Source of the DNA: a bacterium
Lineage (GTDB): Bacteria; Cyanobacteriota; Vampirovibrionia; Gastranaerophilales; Gastranaerophilaceae
Reading direction: 5' to 3'
Assembly: GCA_024408765.1 (NCBI GenBank)
Contig: JAKSUR010000003.1
Span: 1-52,984 of the forward strand
Length of the DNA: 52,984 nt
Positions within the stretch are counted from its first letter, which is position 1. Every line of letters starts with the position of its first letter. Below the pieces are notes generated by a model, which had not been told where the DNA came from, searched no databases, and saw only the letters and a list, made by a program, of their open reading frames with translations. This document shows positions 17,563-26,008 of the stretch, piece by piece. A program made the position numbers and the translations under genes.

Positions 17563-17937
17563 ATGAGTGTAGAATCAATTTTAGAATCAATTGAAAAATT
17601 AACATTGTTAGAAGCAGCTGAATTAGTTAAAGCTATGGAAGAAAAATTTGGCGTATCTGCAGCTGCACCTGTAGCTGTTGCTGCTGCTCCCGTAGCTGCT
17701 GCTGCACCTGCAGAAGAAGAAGCTTCTGAAGTTAACGTAATTTTAGCATCAGTACCTGCTGATAAGAAAATTGCTGTTCTTAAAGAAGTTCGTGCTATTA
17801 CCGGTTTAGGCTTAAAAGAAGCTAAGGATTTAGTTGATGGCGCACCTAAGGCTGTTAAAGAACAAGTTAAGAAAGAAGACGCTGAAGCTATCAAGAAACA
17901 ACTTGAAGAAGCCGGCGCTACAGTTGAAATCAAGTAG
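17563..17937 (+). CDS. rplL: 50S ribosomal protein L7/L12
   Basis: A 124-residue stalk protein. It has an N-terminal dimerisation helix ([20 protein letters not shown]), a flexible Ala/Pro hinge (about residues 32-52) and the C-terminal GTPase-factor-binding domain with [20 protein letters not shown] and [20 protein letters not shown] precedes the ATG. The gap from rplJ is 93 bases, and a strong terminator follows. rpoB, often next, is absent here. Confidence 0.96.
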   Translation: MSVESILESIEKLTLLEAAELVKAMEEKFGVSAAAPVAVAAAPVAAAAPAEEEASEVNVILASVPADKKIAVLKEVRAITGLGLKEAKDLVDGAPKAVKEQVKKEDAEAIKKQLEEAGATVEIK

Positions 17938-17961
17938 TTTGACTTATTTGAAAACAAAAAA

Positions 17962-17994
17962 ATGATTTCTGTTAAATGCAGAAATCATTTTTTT
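17962..17994 (+). terminator. Terminator of the rplJ-rplL operon
   Basis: ATGATTTCTG (17962-17971) and CAGAAATCAT (17979-17988) form a perfect 10-bp stem with a seven-base loop, followed by a run of T residues. It separates the ribosomal operon from the glycan locus. Confidence 0.92.
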
Positions 17995-18071
17995 ATAATA
18001 AACTCTATTTGGCTAATATTAAAAATATAGTATTTGTGTTATATTCAAAATATACAAATAGGGGATAGCTA

Positions 18072-19172
18072 ATGACAAGGATTTATGTAACAAGACCGTT
18101 ATTACCGGATATAAAGGATTATGAGAGAGAGATTGAGGATGTTTTTGAGTCGCAATGGCTTACGAACATGGGTAAAAAACATAATGAATTGGAAGAAAGA
18201 ATCAAGAATGAATTAAAGGTTAAAAATTGCTCATTGTTTAACAATGGTACTATTGCATTATTAACAGCATTGAAGGCGCTTGATTTACCGTATGGAAGTG
18301 AAGTTATTACAACTCCGTTTACTTTTGCGGCAACTCCTCATTGCATTGTTTTGAATAATTGCAAGCCTGTTTTTTGCGATATAGAACCAAATACAATGAC
18401 GATTGATGCTGATAAAATTGAAGCGTTGATTACTCCAAATACATCTGCGATTTTAGGTGTTCATGTTTACGGTTTTCCTTGTGATGTAGAAAAAATTGAT
18501 AGAATAGCTAAAAAACACAATTTAAAAGTAATTTATGATGCGGCTCATGCTTTTTCAACAGAAATTTATGGAACTGGAATTGGGAATTTTGGTGATATAA
18601 CAATGTTTTCTTTCCATGCAACAAAGCTGTTCAATACTATTGAAGGCGGATGTTTAACATATAATGATGAGAATTTAGTCAGAAAGATATACAATTTACG
18701 CAACTTTGGAATAAGAGGCGAAAATGTTGTTGAAGAAGTCGGAATAAACGGTAAAATGAATGAATTTCAAGCTTCAATGGGGTTATTAAACTTAAAGATT
18801 TACCGCCAAGAACAAGAAAAAAGGGCAAAAGTAAAAGCGTTTTATGATGAAAAGTTGTCTACGGTTAAAGGAATTAGAATTCCTAAAATGCCAAATAATA
18901 CAACAAATTCTTATCAATACTATCCGATAGTTATAGAAGACGATTATCCGATTTCAAGAAATGAATTGTATGACAAATTTAAGGAAAAAGATATTTTGAC
19001 AAGAAAATATTTCTATCCGGCATGTAATGACTATGAATGTTACAAAAACGATTTGTCGGTAAAACTTGCGGATTTATCTGTTGTAAATGATTTGAAAAAC
19101 AAGGTTCTTTGTTTGCCTTATTATGGAGCTTTGACAACGGTTGAATTGAATAAAATTTGCGAGGTGATATGA
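18072..19172 (+). CDS. DegT/DnrJ/EryC1-family sugar aminotransferase
   Basis: A 366-residue PLP enzyme of the family that transaminates nucleotide-linked keto-sugars. TTPFTFAATPHCI (near residue 79), the VIYDAAHAFSTE Asp, and SFHATKLFNTIEGG (near 178), with the Schiff-base Lys, are intact, as is the LRNFGIRGE segment. The closest group by eye is the dTDP-4-keto-6-deoxyglucose 4-aminotransferase (VioA/FdtB-like) type, but the position attacked cannot be proved. It is the first gene of the glycan operon, with GGGGAT before the ATG. Its TGA overlaps an ATG at 19169, the apparent original start of the next gene, indicating translational coupling. Confidence 0.87.
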   Translation: MTRIYVTRPLLPDIKDYEREIEDVFESQWLTNMGKKHNELEERIKNELKVKNCSLFNNGTIALLTALKALDLPYGSEVITTPFTFAATPHCIVLNNCKPVFCDIEPNTMTIDADKIEALITPNTSAILGVHVYGFPCDVEKIDRIAKKHNLKVIYDAAHAFSTEIYGTGIGNFGDITMFSFHATKLFNTIEGGCLTYNDENLVRKIYNLRNFGIRGENVVEEVGINGKMNEFQASMGLLNLKIYRQEQEKRAKVKAFYDEKLSTVKGIRIPKMPNNTTNSYQYYPIVIEDDYPISRNELYDKFKEKDILTRKYFYPACNDYECYKNDLSVKLADLSVVNDLKNKVLCLPYYGALTTVELNKICEVI

Positions 19173-19222
19173 AATTCAAATGTTAAAATAAAAAAGAAAA
19201 TTGTTATGAGCATATAATCTCA

Positions 19223-20590
19223 TTGGGTTATAACTGTGAAGTAGCATATAAACTATATAAATATTATCATTATGAAGAAAGCAGTTTGTTCAATTGGGCA
19301 TATAGTAAGGGTATTGAATCAATAATCTCATTGCTTAGGAATCCTGAATTAATATATAACGGTGATTTTACATTACGAAACGACGATATGTGGGAATTAA
19401 ATAATCCTGAAATAGCTTTTCATGGCAAAATTTTTAAATATGATGAAATTACAATTAATCAAGACAAAAAGGATTTAACAGAACGAGTTAAATATTTAAC
19501 GGATAAGGTTTTTAAAATACTCAGAGATGACAGTAAAAAATTATATATTTATAAAATTCATAAAGAAGAAGCTGATGAAAATATTTTAGAAAAGATTTAT
19601 ACTCTTGAAAAAACATTAACAGAGGCCGGTGGCAAGAATTTCAGATTGATGATTGTATCAGAAATTTCAGATCAAGAATATTTTATTAAAAGTGATAAAT
19701 ATATTTACCGAACAGTTAAAGAATATCCGAAGGACAATGATGTATTAAATAATAAATATAAGAAAAACGGCTTTTTTGAAATCTTTGATGAAATATGGAT
19801 TAAGAAACCACTATTTTATTTCAAAAAGAAGAAATATAAATTTGACAAAAAACAGCAAACCATAAAAATCACTGATAAAAAATATGATTTAATATTTTCT
19901 ATCGGACAAGCTTGTTCATGTTCTATGTTATTGAGAAAACTGGGACTTCAATTCAGTTCTTATCCTTTTGACTGGGTTTATGGTTCTACATTAATCGGAC
20001 GGTGCGAAATAATTAATGATGATTTTAAAAATTACATTAATAAAGAGGATTTGATTAATACAGGAAAAAATAATGGTGTTCTTAAACATCCGTGTCAAAT
20101 ATATGAAAATTCAAAAAACAAAATTGGCTTCAATCATGATTTTGAGGTAAATGTTCCGTTTGATATTGAATATGAGAAAGTAAAAGCTAAATACGAAAGA
20201 AGAAGCACCAGATTACTATCAAGGATAAATGAAAGCGAAAATGTATTGGTTGTATATCTTCAAGTACCAAATTGCACAGATATTATTTCAGATGAAGATT
20301 TAATTACTGCACAAGAGATATTAGCAAATAAATTCAGTGCCACGAATATTGATTTGTTGTATGTAAATGCTTGCAAAAAATATGGTTTAAGAAAAGAAAA
20401 TGTAAATAATAATATTATCAAAGTATCATTTGATTATGATGCGTATAATAAAGAAGTTCCTTATGCAGTAAATGTTAAAGAACTAAAGAAACAATTAAAA
20501 AGTTTAAAAATCACAAATAAATATAAAAATATATTTGATTTAAGAAATTGGAAATTTCTCAAAAATATATTTAAAAGGATTAAATTATGA
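19223..20590 (+). CDS. Double DUF1796-like (papain-like peptidase) protein, 5' end disrupted
   Basis: Two copies of a DUF1796-type motif are seen. One reads IISLGYNCEVAYKL with SLFNWAYSKG at the N-terminus; the other reads FSIGQACSCSMLLRKLG with YPFDWVYGS near residue 230. The family is annotated as putative papain-like cysteine peptidase and often lies in surface-glycan loci. The frame from 19223 opens with TTG inside the first motif and has no ribosome-binding site. The better start is ATG 19169, which overlaps the previous stop and follows GAGGTGAT, but a TAA interrupts that frame at 19184. No ATG, GTG or TTG lies between 19184 and 19223. The gene may be a pseudogene or the TAA an assembly error. 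Its TGA overlaps an ATG at 20587. Confidence 0.65.
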   Translation: MGYNCEVAYKLYKYYHYEESSLFNWAYSKGIESIISLLRNPELIYNGDFTLRNDDMWELNNPEIAFHGKIFKYDEITINQDKKDLTERVKYLTDKVFKILRDDSKKLYIYKIHKEEADENILEKIYTLEKTLTEAGGKNFRLMIVSEISDQEYFIKSDKYIYRTVKEYPKDNDVLNNKYKKNGFFEIFDEIWIKKPLFYFKKKKYKFDKKQQTIKITDKKYDLIFSIGQACSCSMLLRKLGLQFSSYPFDWVYGSTLIGRCEIINDDFKNYINKEDLINTGKNNGVLKHPCQIYENSKNKIGFNHDFEVNVPFDIEYEKVKAKYERRSTRLLSRINESENVLVVYLQVPNCTDIISDEDLITAQEILANKFSATNIDLLYVNACKKYGLRKENVNNNIIKVSFDYDAYNKEVPYAVNVKELKKQLKSLKITNKYKNIFDLRNWKFLKNIFKRIKL

Positions 20591-20603
20591 AAATTAAATT
20601 TAT

Positions 20604-21209
20604 ATGGAAGAGAAACAAAATATAATTAATGTTAAGGAAATAATAGACATAATAAGGCAAAAATATAGCATAAAGAGAGTGTCTAAAAATAATGTAATTG
20701 ATATTGCTAAATGTAATAAAAAACGTATTAAATTGGATATAGTTGGTGAAAATAATACAATATCAATTCCAACCGAGTTAAAAAATAATGCAAAAATTCA
20801 CATAAGAATTTTTGGTGATGATAATAAGATTATAATAAAAGAGGGTTTTACTTTAAGTAACAAAATTTCGATTTTAATTGGTCAAAATCATAAGAATTTT
20901 GGCAAAGTCACAAATTCTGAATTTATAATAGATGAAAATACCAGTATAGAATCAATGAATTACATAACATTTAACAGTAATACTTATTGTCATATCGGAA
21001 AGAATTGTATGTTTTCATTTTACATTAAATTGTATAACACCGATGGACATCCTATTTTTGATAAAGATACAGGTAAATTAGTTAATAAAGTTAAAGGAAT
21101 TGAAATTGGTGATCATTGTTGGATTGGTTATGGGGCAACAATTCTTAAAAATTCAATAGTTCCGCCTAATTCAATAATAGGCTGGAATGCTGTGTTTTCG
21201 GGGGGCTAA
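20604..21209 (+). CDS. Left-handed beta-helix acetyltransferase, frameshifted near its 3' end
   Basis: A 201-residue product of the hexapeptide-repeat acyltransferase family. Hexapeptide-like rungs run from about residue 45, and IGDHCWIGYGATILKNSIVP is the family signature with the CoA-binding turn. The reading frame ends abruptly after WNAVFSGG, before the usual FAGNPA coil, because of an extra G in the G6 run at 21200-21205. With one G fewer, the frame continues to 21330. The start is also doubtful: this ATG has no ribosome-binding site, whereas ATG 20587 follows AAAGGA and overlaps the previous stop, but its frame stops after 12 codons. The substrate is probably an amino sugar of the locus. 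Confidence 0.65.
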   Translation: MEEKQNIINVKEIIDIIRQKYSIKRVSKNNVIDIAKCNKKRIKLDIVGENNTISIPTELKNNAKIHIRIFGDDNKIIIKEGFTLSNKISILIGQNHKNFGKVTNSEFIIDENTSIESMNYITFNSNTYCHIGKNCMFSFYIKLYNTDGHPIFDKDTGKLVNKVKGIEIGDHCWIGYGATILKNSIVPPNSIIGWNAVFSGG

Positions 21210-21330
21210 AAGCCTTTCACGCTGTGCTTTTGCCGGAAACCCCGCAAGAGTGGTTAAAGAAAATGTTACATGGGATAGCAATGGCTCAAACTGCGGATAT
21301 ATAGAAAATGTTTTAGATGAGGATGAATAA
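21205..21330 (+). pseudogene. Out-of-frame C-terminus of the beta-helix acetyltransferase
   Basis: Read one base back from the upstream gene, this stretch gives 41 residues containing CAFAGNPARVVKENVTWD, the classic C-terminal coil of hexapeptide acetyltransferases, ending in TAA at 21328-21330. It therefore belongs to the gene at 20604 and is displaced by the single extra G of the 21200-21205 run. Restoring the frame gives a protein of about 241 residues. Confidence 0.85.
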
Positions 21331-21442
21331 TGATGACATTATCAGGAAGTATAAGAAAATTTGGTTTATTGAACAAGTTAATGAAATTCCTGTATTAAAA
21401 TCAGCGAAAAGGAAAATATATTTTTCAAAATTGGAAAGGTAA
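21323..21442 (+). CDS. Short ORF between acetyltransferase and ATP-grasp genes, doubtful
   Basis: ATG at 21323 opens a 39-codon frame that overlaps the end of the restored acetyltransferase frame. It encodes a basic peptide with KKIWFIEQVNEIPVL and KSAKRKIYFSKLER. GAGG directly abuts the ATG, which is too close for a good ribosome-binding site. It may be a remnant of a longer gene or a chance frame filling a 118-base gap in a tightly packed operon. No family was recognised. Confidence 0.25.
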   Translation: MNNDDIIRKYKKIWFIEQVNEIPVLKSAKRKIYFSKLER

Positions 21443-21448
21443 AACTAA

Positions 21449-22525
21449 ATGAAAAAGTTAGCAATAATAGGTGCATCTTGGGGACAAAAAAGGTTGTGTG
21501 AAAAAGCCAGAGAGATGGGGCTTTACACAATAGGCTTTGCTTGGGAAGACGGTGCTGTTTGTAAAGACTTGTTTTCTAAGTTTTATCCTATTTCCATTAT
21601 GGAAAAAGATAAGATTATAGAAATCTGTAAAAAGGAAAAGGTTGATGGTGTGGTTTCGACTGCATCTGAAATCACTACGGACGTAGCATGTTATATTGCA
21701 AAAAAATTGGGACTCAAAGGTAATAATTATGAAAATCTTATAAAATTTCGAAACAAATATGAAACAAGACGGGTGACAAATTCAATATCAGGTCTAACAT
21801 CGATTAAAACATTATTAGTAAACGACGTTGAGGACATATCTTTTTATCCATGTATTATAAAACCTTGCAGAGGCAGTGGTAAAAGTGGCGTTTTTTATGC
21901 AGAATCAAAAGAAAAAGCTAAAGAAGCTTTAAACTATGCAAAAGAAGTCGGAACCGATGTTGTCGTAGAAGAATTTGTTGGAGGTAAAGAGATTTCGGTA
22001 GAAAGTATTTCTTATAATGGGCGTCATAAAGCTGTTGTAATTATTGACAGGACAAAAGCAGAAACTCCTCACTTTGTCGATACAGAATTTTCTATACCAA
22101 CGACCCTATCAAATGATATGAAAAATAGAATATTTAAGCTTGTTCCTAAAATACTTGATGCTATCAAATTTAAAAATGGACCTTCGCATTTTGATATGAA
22201 AATTTGCGGAGATAAAATCTATTTAATTGAAGCAAACCTTAGGGGAATTGGAGGAATAAGTTCAAGTCTATTAATTCAAAACGGAATTGATTTTGATTAT
22301 ACAAAAGCAATTATAGATGTAGCATTGGATGATTTTGAATTCCCGAGCAATATCAGAGATATAAAGCATGTGAATTCAATACTTTTATGCAAACAAAGTG
22401 AAAAAGAATACAATGCAATCAAACGAAATAGAAAAATCATTGCTGAGAATGTTTATCGTAACGAAACAATTTATGCAAAAAAAATGTCAGATATGAATGC
22501 ATCTTTGGTATACGAGGTAGATTAA
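21449..22525 (+). CDS. ATP-grasp ligase
   Basis: A 358-residue ATP-grasp protein of the carbamoyl-phosphate-synthase-like group. An N-terminal Rossmann-like pre-ATP domain (KKLAIIGASWGQKRLCEKA) is followed by the ATP-grasp core. CIIKPCRGSGKSGVF (near residue 135) is the nucleotide loop, VVVEEFVGGKEISVES the adenine-side strand, and DMKICGDKIYLIEANLRGIGG (split by the metal ligands) the magnesium site. These enzymes form amide, ester or peptide bonds through acyl phosphates. In a sugar locus the likely job is to join an amino or hydroxy acid to a sugar or another acid. The ribosome-binding site is AAAGG. Its stop overlaps the next ATG as TAATG. Confidence 0.82.
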   Translation: MKKLAIIGASWGQKRLCEKAREMGLYTIGFAWEDGAVCKDLFSKFYPISIMEKDKIIEICKKEKVDGVVSTASEITTDVACYIAKKLGLKGNNYENLIKFRNKYETRRVTNSISGLTSIKTLLVNDVEDISFYPCIIKPCRGSGKSGVFYAESKEKAKEALNYAKEVGTDVVVEEFVGGKEISVESISYNGRHKAVVIIDRTKAETPHFVDTEFSIPTTLSNDMKNRIFKLVPKILDAIKFKNGPSHFDMKICGDKIYLIEANLRGIGGISSSLLIQNGIDFDYTKAIIDVALDDFEFPSNIRDIKHVNSILLCKQSEKEYNAIKRNRKIIAENVYRNETIYAKKMSDMNASLVYEVD

Positions 22526-23724
22526 TGAAAAAAGTATTATTGTTAGGTGGTGCTTATTCGCAAATACCTTCAATAAAAAAAGCAAAAGAACTGGGATATT
22601 ATACAATTACTTGTGATTATCTTCCTGATAATCCCGGACATAAATATGCTGATGAATATTATAATGTAAGTACAACTGATAAAGAAGCTGTATTAGAGCT
22701 TGCGCAAAAATTAAAAATAGACGGTATTGTTGCTTATGCATCAGATCCTGCAGCGCCGACCGCTGCTTATGTAGCTGAAAAAATGGGTTTGGCCGGTCAT
22801 CCTTATAAATCTGTTGAAATCCTATCAAATAAAGATTTATTTAGAAAATTTCTTAAAGAAAACGGTTTTAATACTCTAAGAGCAAATGGTTTTGACAATT
22901 TGGAAGAAGCAAAAAAAGATTGGGATAATTTCAAAAAACCTGTAATGGTAAAACCTGTTGACTCTTCGGGTTCAAAAGGCATAACAAAAATAAATGATAT
23001 TTCGGAATTAGAAAATGCCTTCAATTATGCGTTAACTTTTTCAAGAGCAAAAAGAATTGTAATAGAAGAGTATATTGAAGCAGATAATGGACAAATATTA
23101 GGAGAAGGTTTTTCTTATAACGGTTCTTTAGATGTTTGTTTATTTATCAGGCATAAATTTGATTCTAAGGCTGAAAATCCATATACACCTGAAGGAGGAA
23201 TACTTCCAATAGATTTGTCTGAAAATATACAAGAATCTATAAGAAATGACATTCAAAAAGTATTAAATATTTTGAATATGAAAACCGGAGCATATAATTT
23301 TGAAATTAGAATTAATAATGAAAAAATTTATTTAATGGAAATTGCTCCGCGAAATGGTGGAAATATGATTCCGCAATTAATTAAACAAGCAACAGGTTTT
23401 GATATGGTTGAGGCAACAATAAAGTCTGCTGTCGGAGATGTAAAAAAAATCGATAAACAAGTTTTTTATCCATCAAATTGTTGTTCGTATTATGTTATTC
23501 ATTCTAATTCTAATGGTGTATTGAAAAAGATAACAGTTGATATTGATTTTAAAAATAATAATTTAGTAAAATTTTATCAATTTGTAAATGAAGGTGATAA
23601 TGTAAGTACATTTACTGGTGCACACGGAGCTATTGGCATCATGATACTTAAATTTGAAACAAAAGATGAAATGCTTGAAAAAATGGATAATATGGAAAAA
23701 TATGTAAAGGTAATTGTTGAATGA
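22525..23724 (+). CDS. Second ATP-grasp ligase
   Basis: A 399-residue ATP-grasp protein, different from its upstream neighbour. VLLLGGAYSQIPSIKKAKEL is the N-terminal nucleotide-like domain. PVMVKPVDSSGSKGITK is the lid loop, VIEEYIEADNGQILGEGF the central strand, and FEIRINNEKIYLMEIAPRNG carries the metal-binding Glu and Asn. A C-terminal domain of about 90 residues is unassigned. Two ATP-grasp ligases in tandem suggest two sequential condensations, for example building a short acyl or peptide substituent. GAGGTAG lies before the ATG, and the TGA overlaps the next ATG as ATGA. The family is clear but the substrate unknown. Confidence 0.84.
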   Translation: MKKVLLLGGAYSQIPSIKKAKELGYYTITCDYLPDNPGHKYADEYYNVSTTDKEAVLELAQKLKIDGIVAYASDPAAPTAAYVAEKMGLAGHPYKSVEILSNKDLFRKFLKENGFNTLRANGFDNLEEAKKDWDNFKKPVMVKPVDSSGSKGITKINDISELENAFNYALTFSRAKRIVIEEYIEADNGQILGEGFSYNGSLDVCLFIRHKFDSKAENPYTPEGGILPIDLSENIQESIRNDIQKVLNILNMKTGAYNFEIRINNEKIYLMEIAPRNGGNMIPQLIKQATGFDMVEATIKSAVGDVKKIDKQVFYPSNCCSYYVIHSNSNGVLKKITVDIDFKNNNLVKFYQFVNEGDNVSTFTGAHGAIGIMILKFETKDEMLEKMDNMEKYVKVIVE

Positions 23725-24656
23725 TAAAAGAAATTGGTGGATATTTTGAATTAGAAATAAATTCTCAATATGGTAACATCCCCGAGAATGTTATTGCTCT
23801 TAATACTGCAAGAAATGCCTTAAGGTATATTATAAAAGCATATAATATTAAAGAAATTTATGTTCCATATTATACTTGTCCTGTTGTTTGGGAAATATTA
23901 GAAAAAGAGAATTGCAAAATTAATTTTTATCACATAGATGATAATTTTATACCAACAAAAGATTTTCAGCGAGATGATTTTATTTTATATACAAATTATT
24001 TTGGAATATGCGCAAAACAAGCTAAAGAACTTTCTGAAAAATATAAAAATCTTATAGTTGATAATGCTCAAGCGTATTTTATGCAAAAACTTGGATTGGC
24101 TTCTTTTAATTCAGTGAGAAAATTTTTTGGTGTTCCAGATGGTTCTTTTCTGTTTTGCAATAGAACTTTAAATGAAAATATTGAGCAAGATAATTCACAT
24201 CAAAGATGTTTACATCTGCTAAAAAGAATTGATGTTAATGCAAGTTTTGGTTATGAAGATTTTAGAAATAATAGCAATCATTTCAAATCTGAACCAATAA
24301 AATATATGTCAAATTTGACAAAACATCTAATTAATTCAATAGATGTTAATAAAGCTAAGGAAAAAAGATTGAAAAATTTTAAATATTTGCATAAATATTT
24401 ATCCAAAGAAAATGAATTAAAGTTTGAATTAGATGTTGATGATGTACCGATGGTTTATCCATATTTAATTAAGAATGAAAAATTGCGTTCAAAGTTAATT
24501 AAAAATAAAATATATGTAGCTCAATATTGGTCAGAACTACCAGAAGAATATTATGAAAATTATTTATACAAATATCTTCTACCATTACCTATAGACCATA
24601 GATATAATATTGATGATATTAAAAAATTTGTTGAGGTGATTAATGAACAAAGTTAA
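23721..24656 (+). CDS. Short DegT-like PLP-dependent aminotransferase
   Basis: A 311-residue divergent relative of the DegT family. NTARNALRYIIKAYNI near the N-terminus, IYVPYYTCPVVWEI (the usual YTC loop), LIVDNAQAYF with the cofactor Asp, and SVRKFFGVPDGSFL with the presumed Schiff-base Lys are visible. It is about 50 residues shorter than the first aminotransferase of the locus, mainly in the middle. It probably aminates a small keto compound or a second sugar. The start overlaps the previous stop (ATGA), with AAAGG about ten bases upstream, and the last 14 bases overlap the following gene. Base composition is markedly AT-rich. Confidence 0.72.
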   Translation: MIKEIGGYFELEINSQYGNIPENVIALNTARNALRYIIKAYNIKEIYVPYYTCPVVWEILEKENCKINFYHIDDNFIPTKDFQRDDFILYTNYFGICAKQAKELSEKYKNLIVDNAQAYFMQKLGLASFNSVRKFFGVPDGSFLFCNRTLNENIEQDNSHQRCLHLLKRIDVNASFGYEDFRNNSNHFKSEPIKYMSNLTKHLINSIDVNKAKEKRLKNFKYLHKYLSKENELKFELDVDDVPMVYPYLIKNEKLRSKLIKNKIYVAQYWSELPEEYYENYLYKYLLPLPIDHRYNIDDIKKFVEVINEQS

Positions 24657-25431
24657 GAGTCTATTATTTGTACCAGTAACAGAAAAATTTTTATCTAAAG
24701 TTGAAAGTATTACTGCAAATGCTATCATCTTTGATTTAGAAGATTCTATTGCTTTAAATAAAAAAGAAGATTCACGCATATTATTAAGAGACTTTTTAGA
24801 TAACTCAAATATATATAAAAATGCGAAGTGGTTTGTTCGTATAAACAAAGAATATGCAGAAAAAGAACTGCAATTATACAATAACACTAATATAGATGGA
24901 TATATGTTACCAAAATTTGAAAACTTGCAAAATTTCATTAATCTAAAAAATGCTATGAATAATAAAAAAGTTATAGCATTAATTGAAACCGCACAAGGAA
25001 TATTAAATATTGACAAAATTGCTAAATCTGATTTAATAACAGCATTTGCATTTGGGGCTGAAGATTACACCGCATCTATGAATATGAAAAATTCTTTTGA
25101 ATATTTAAGTTATCCTAAAAGTAAACTTATAACTTATGCAAAAGCTAATAAAAAGTTCGTATATGATACACCTTGTTTCAATGTAAAAGATTGCGATTTT
25201 ATAAAGCAAGATGTTATTAAAAGTGCAGAATTCGGTTTTGATGGGAAAATGGCAATAAACCCAATTCAAATTAATATAATAAATAATATATTTAATGATT
25301 ATGACCTAGACTATTTAAAATATATCGTTTCTGAATTTGATAAAAGCGAAAATGGAGTATTAGTCATTGGAGACAAAATATATGAAAAGATGCACATAGC
25401 AAGATTTAAAAAAATATTAAATAATATATAG
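24643..25431 (+). CDS. HpcH/HpaI aldolase / citrate lyase beta (CitE)-like protein
   Basis: A 262-residue TIM-barrel protein of the CitE/malyl-CoA lyase family. SLLFVPVTEKFLSKVE opens the barrel, IIFDLEDSIALNKKEDSR carries the family DLEDS motif, VRINKEYAE the substrate Arg, and VIALIETAQGILNIDKIAKS with AFGAEDYTASM the metal-binding Glu and Asp. A typical citrate lyase operon is absent, so cleavage or formation of a hydroxy-acyl compound feeding the ATP-grasp ligases is a reasonable inference. GAGGTGATTA precedes the ATG, inside the end of the upstream gene. The next gene follows after ten bases. Confidence 0.8.
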   Translation: MNKVKSLLFVPVTEKFLSKVESITANAIIFDLEDSIALNKKEDSRILLRDFLDNSNIYKNAKWFVRINKEYAEKELQLYNNTNIDGYMLPKFENLQNFINLKNAMNNKKVIALIETAQGILNIDKIAKSDLITAFAFGAEDYTASMNMKNSFEYLSYPKSKLITYAKANKKFVYDTPCFNVKDCDFIKQDVIKSAEFGFDGKMAINPIQINIINNIFNDYDLDYLKYIVSEFDKSENGVLVIGDKIYEKMHIARFKKILNNI

Positions 25432-25441
25432 GAGATAAATT

Positions 25442-26008
25442 ATGTATTTAAAAGGCAAAAAAGTTTTATTAAGATCTGTTGAAAAAGATGATATTGATAT
25501 GTTAAGAGATCTAACTAATAGTCCAGATTTTGAGAAAATGATTGTAGGTTATTCTTTTCCTATATCAAAAAAAGATCAGGAACAATGGTATGACAATTAT
25601 AAAGCGTCAGATAAAACTTTAAGATTTATCATTGAAACAGAAGAAGATGGAGCAATCGGAATGACTGGTTTGCAAAATATAGATTGGAAAAATGGTGTTG
25701 CTGATGCTGGAGGAATGCGAGTTGCTAAAACCAATTTAAGATGCAAAGGAATTGCAACAGATGCTTATATGACTTTATTCAAATATGCTTTTGAAGAATT
25801 AAGGCTGAATCGTATAAATGGTTCTGCGTTGAGTTATAATGCACCATCTCTACATGTGACTCAAAAAGTTGGTTTTAAGCAAGAAGGTGTTGCAAGACAA
25901 GCAGTATATAAAAATGGAGAGTTTGTTGATGTAGTCAAACTTGGGATATTAAAAAGTGATTATTACGAAGCATGTGAAAGATTACAATATTGGGAAGATG
26001 AAAAATAA
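25442..26008 (+). CDS. GNAT-family N-acetyltransferase (RimJ/RimL-like)
   Basis: A 188-residue GNAT enzyme. It begins LKGKKVLLRSVEKDDIDMLR, has the strand IIETEEDGAIGMTGLQNID and the pyrophosphate loop region MRVAKTNLRCKGIATDAYMT. It ends with RINGSALSYNAPSLHVTQKVGFKQEG, the acceptor-binding segment typical of the RimJ/PseH-like branch. Members of this branch acetylate amino sugars in surface-glycan pathways as well as ribosomal proteins, and the context favours the former. AGGAGA precedes the ATG. The next gene starts on the base after its stop codon. Confidence 0.83.
   Translation: MYLKGKKVLLRSVEKDDIDMLRDLTNSPDFEKMIVGYSFPISKKDQEQWYDNYKASDKTLRFIIETEEDGAIGMTGLQNIDWKNGVADAGGMRVAKTNLRCKGIATDAYMTLFKYAFEELRLNRINGSALSYNAPSLHVTQKVGFKQEGVARQAVYKNGEFVDVVKLGILKSDYYEACERLQYWEDEK

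Noticed and set aside
22607-23024. Antisense frames over the second ATP-grasp gene
   Set aside because: They are mirror frames of a clear ATP-grasp coding sequence with intact motifs and have no start signals.
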